Below are positions 62,093-64,000 of a stretch of 64,000 nucleotides of DNA, piece by piece. The stretch lies in the NCBI RefSeq assembly GCF_028069655.1, contig NZ_JAMCOS010000001.1:2944001-3008000 (forward strand). The letters run 5' to 3'. How positions within the stretch are numbered: the first letter of the stretch is position 1; each line of letters starts with the position of its first letter. The notes under the pieces are model-generated. The model worked only from the letters and a program-made list of their open reading frames with translations. It ran no database searches and was not told the origin of the DNA. The position numbers and the translations under genes are program-made. Source of the DNA: Acidovorax sp. NCPPB 4044. GTDB lineage: Bacteria > Pseudomonadota > Gammaproteobacteria > Burkholderiales > Burkholderiaceae_C.

Positions 62093-62980
62093 ATGAGCGA
62101 TAACTCCGCGATCCGCAAAGCCGTCTTCCCCGTGGCCGGTCTGGGAACCCGATTCCTGCCCGCCACGAAAGCATCCCCCAAGGAGATGCTGCCGGTCGTG
62201 GACAAGCCGCTGATCCAGTACGCCGTCGAGGAGGCCTACTCGGCCGGCATCCGCCACATGATCTTCGTCACGGGCCGCAGCAAGCGCGCCATTGAAGACC
62301 ATTTCGACACCGCCTACGAGCTCGAGAACGAGCTGGAAGCCGCGGGCAAGAATGAATTGCTGCAACTCGTGCGCTCGGTCGCCCCGAACGACATGGACTG
62401 CGCCTTCGTGCGCCAGCCGCGCTCGCTGGGCCTGGGCCACGCCGTGCTGTGCGCCGAGCCGCTCGTGGGCCGCGAGCCCTTCGCCGTCCTGCTGGCCGAC
62501 GACCTCATGGTCGGCGCGCCTGGCGGCCTGCCCGTCATGGCGCAGATGGCGGCCGCCTTCCGCAAGCAGGGACGTTCGCTGCTGGCCGTGCAGGAAGTCC
62601 CGCAGGACCAGGTCCGGCGCTACGGCATCGTGGCGGGCGAGCCCGCCGGCGGCCCGCTGATCCGCATCGACCGCATCGTGGAGAAGCCCGCGCCCGAAGA
62701 CGCGCCCTCGCGCATGGGCGTGGCCGGCCGCTACATCCTCACGCCGGGCGTGTTCGACGAGATCCGCAACCAGCCCCAGGGCGTGGGCGGCGAGATCCAG
62801 CTCACCGACGCGATCGCCCGGCTCATGGGCCGCGAGGCCGTCTACGCCTTCCGCTACGAAGGCAAGCGCTACGACTGCGGCAGCAAGGAAGGCTTCCTGG
62901 AAGCCACGGTGGAACTAGCGCTGCAGCATCCGCAGGTCGGCACCGCATTCCGCGAGTACCTCAAGACCGTCGAGATCTGA
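62093..62980 (+). CDS. galU: UTP-glucose-1-phosphate uridylyltransferase
   Basis: 295 residues. Makes UDP-glucose for surface polysaccharides and osmoprotectants. GalU motifs: [50 protein letters not shown] [35 protein letters not shown] and [14 protein letters not shown]; ends with [24 protein letters not shown] [20 protein letters not shown]. An AGGAA ribosome site precedes ATG 62093. A strong hairpin follows. Confidence 0.96.
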   Translation: MSDNSAIRKAVFPVAGLGTRFLPATKASPKEMLPVVDKPLIQYAVEEAYSAGIRHMIFVTGRSKRAIEDHFDTAYELENELEAAGKNELLQLVRSVAPNDMDCAFVRQPRSLGLGHAVLCAEPLVGREPFAVLLADDLMVGAPGGLPVMAQMAAAFRKQGRSLLAVQEVPQDQVRRYGIVAGEPAGGPLIRIDRIVEKPAPEDAPSRMGVAGRYILTPGVFDEIRNQPQGVGGEIQLTDAIARLMGREAVYAFRYEGKRYDCGSKEGFLEATVELALQHPQVGTAFREYLKTVEI

Positions 62981-63027
62981 GCCTGGCTCCGGCCCTCCGT
63001 GCCCACTGGGGCCGGCCGCTCCTGAAC

Positions 63028-63056
63028 GACAAAGGCGCCCTATGGGCGCCTTTGTC
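63028..63056. terminator. bidirectional terminator between galU and tusA
   Basis: GACAAAGGCGCCC, loop TAT, GGGCGCCTTTGTC: a perfect 13-base stem. The flanking AAA/TTT in the stem can supply T-runs in both directions for the convergent galU and tusA transcripts. Confidence 0.85.
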
Positions 63057-63093
63057 ATGGGGGGTCTCCGTGCGTTGGCCCGCCGGCTGGGTG

Positions 63094-63321
63094 TCAGCGG
63101 CGCCGCAGCACGTGGATGAATTCGTTGCCTTCGGTCGCCTGCTCCAGCAGCTCGTTGCCGGTCTGCTTGGCGAACGCCTGGAAGTCGCGCAGCGAGCCGT
63201 TGTCGGTGGACACCACCTTCAGCACCTCTCCGCTGGCCATCGCAGACAGCGCCTTCTTGGCTTTGAGGATGGGCAGCGGGCAGTTCAGACCGCGGGTGTC
63301 GATTTCCTGGTGGATGTGCAT
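63094..63321 (-). CDS. tusA: sulfur carrier protein TusA
   Basis: 75 residues. ATG 63321 gives the standard start; longer in-frame starts run through the Nudix gene. The SirA/TusA signature IDTRGLNCPLPILKAKKALS holds the persulfide-carrying cysteine in CPxP. It relays sulfur in tRNA 2-thiouridine and molybdenum cofactor synthesis. It lies 32 bases downstream of the Nudix gene on the same strand. Confidence 0.93.
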   Translation of the reverse strand: MHIHQEIDTRGLNCPLPILKAKKALSAMASGEVLKVVSTDNGSLRDFQAFAKQTGNELLEQATEGNEFIHVLRRR

Positions 63322-63353
63322 CGTCGTCGGCTTCTGGGGCGAAGAGGAGGATT

Positions 63354-63899
63354 CTACGCAGCGGGCGCTGCGCTGCGGCCCGGCCATTCCGCGAACGTGG
63401 GCTCGATGCCGCGCCCGCGCAGCCAGTCGGCCAGCGCCTGGCCCGTGCCCGACGGCCAGCACCGCACCGCCTCCGGCACGATGAGCCGGTAGTCCACCAG
63501 CTCGGGCGAGAGCCGCACCTCGCCCTGCGCCACCGCGTGGTACGCCACGATCACCTGGTTCATGCGCTGGAAGTCATAGACGCCGATCAGCGAAAGCGCG
63601 CTCACCGCCAGGTTCGTCTCCTCCCGGATCTCGCGCACGATGCCGTCCTGCGGCGTTTCGCCGGCCTCCATGAAGCCCGTGATGAGCGCGAAGGCCTTGT
63701 GTTCCCATGCGGCGTTGCGCGCCAGGAGCACGCGGCCGTCCAGCTCCACCACCGCGGCCAGGACGGGCGTGGGATTGTTCCAGTGCGTCCAGCCGCAGGC
63801 CGGGCAGCGCAGCCGCCGGCGCTCTCCGCCATCCTCCAGCGCGGTCACCCACGCCAGGACATCGGCACACTGCGGACAGAAGCGGGGTTCGGGTGGCAT
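63354..63899 (-). CDS. Nudix hydrolase with N-terminal zinc ribbon (NudC/NADH-pyrophosphatase-like)
   Basis: 181 residues. A zinc ribbon FCPQC ... LRCPACGW leads into the Nudix fold, with the box GFMEAGETPQDGIVREIREE then TNL, matching Gx5Ex7REUxEExGU. Smaller than E. coli NudC and lacking its N-terminal domain and the SQPWPFPxS block, so the substrate may be NADH, another dinucleotide or FAD-like; it cannot be decided. tusA follows. Confidence 0.87.
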   Translation of the reverse strand: MPPEPRFCPQCADVLAWVTALEDGGERRRLRCPACGWTHWNNPTPVLAAVVELDGRVLLARNAAWEHKAFALITGFMEAGETPQDGIVREIREETNLAVSALSLIGVYDFQRMNQVIVAYHAVAQGEVRLSPELVDYRLIVPEAVRCWPSGTGQALADWLRGRGIEPTFAEWPGRSAAPAA

Positions 63900-63922
63900 G
63901 CAATCGCCTCGCTATGTTTTTT

Positions 63923-63957
63923 ATAGCAAATAATCCAATGAATCCGGCGGCATGGAG
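63923..63957 (+). repeat. dispersed intergenic repeat, copy g
   Basis: ATAGCAAATAATCCAATGAA then TCCGGCGGCATGGAG. It sits 24 bases upstream of the Nudix start on the opposite strand. Confidence 0.8.
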
Positions 63958-64000
63958 CACATTTGGCATCCAACCCGATGCCGCATGCCGTCAGGCAGGG

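Overview
The window is very GC-rich, gene-dense DNA with a betaproteobacterial gene set: an FlhDC flagellar master regulator, hemCD followed by hemX/hemY, xseB-ispA-dxs, TRAP transporters and a GlgE-type glucan operon. From this and the repeat families I infer a member of the Comamonadaceae, probably Acidovorax/Paracidovorax. No 16S or tRNA gene is present to confirm that.

Positions 1-3.5 kb hold the 3' end of an rhs toxin gene, a small membrane protein (candidate immunity), a displaced second Rhs tip carrying an HExxH motif, and three more small AT-richer genes (pilin-like, secreted, lipoprotein). This is an effector/immunity cassette island. An exported protein and a molybdate transporter (modABC) with an operator-like dyad at the modA start follow. 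Next come an IS5-family element with TTA target duplication (7597-8468) and a BCCT osmolyte carrier. The glgB-glgE-treS/maltokinase-channel operon (10.4-18.9 kb) converts trehalose via maltose-1-phosphate into alpha-glucan.

Positions 19-27.5 kb contain TRAP permease genes dctQM, a small membrane protein, a nearly 1-kb giant palindrome, a convergent TakP-like TRAP binding protein, and the xseB-ispA-dxs isoprenoid operon (minus strand). Positions 27.8-32.8 kb carry a Rieske oxygenase, an APC permease, an EamA permease and a thiosulfate/mercaptopyruvate sulfurtransferase. Positions 33-40.5 kb form a tightly overlapped seven-gene operon: two MetQ-like binding proteins, MetN, MetI, two SfnB-like flavoproteins and an NtaA/DszA-like monooxygenase. 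This looks like uptake plus desulfurisation of an organic sulfur compound.

Positions 40.8-46.6 kb contain flhDC, a convergent FlgO-like/lipoprotein pair, an AI-2E family permease, a second giant palindrome with a 15-copy heptamer array, and an IS1-family element (817 bp, 8-bp target duplication). The rest is housekeeping: a FUSC transporter, ppc, hemC-hemD-hemX-hemY, an ABC-F ATPase, a VOC protein, valS, galU, tusA and a Nudix hydrolase.

The most unusual features are non-coding. Seven copies of a ~33-37 bp dispersed repeat are present, one of them read in frame inside hemD. Two giant palindromes end in that same repeat. The 3' ends of the genes beside them show a shared C-poor, G/T-rich skew of the coding strand.
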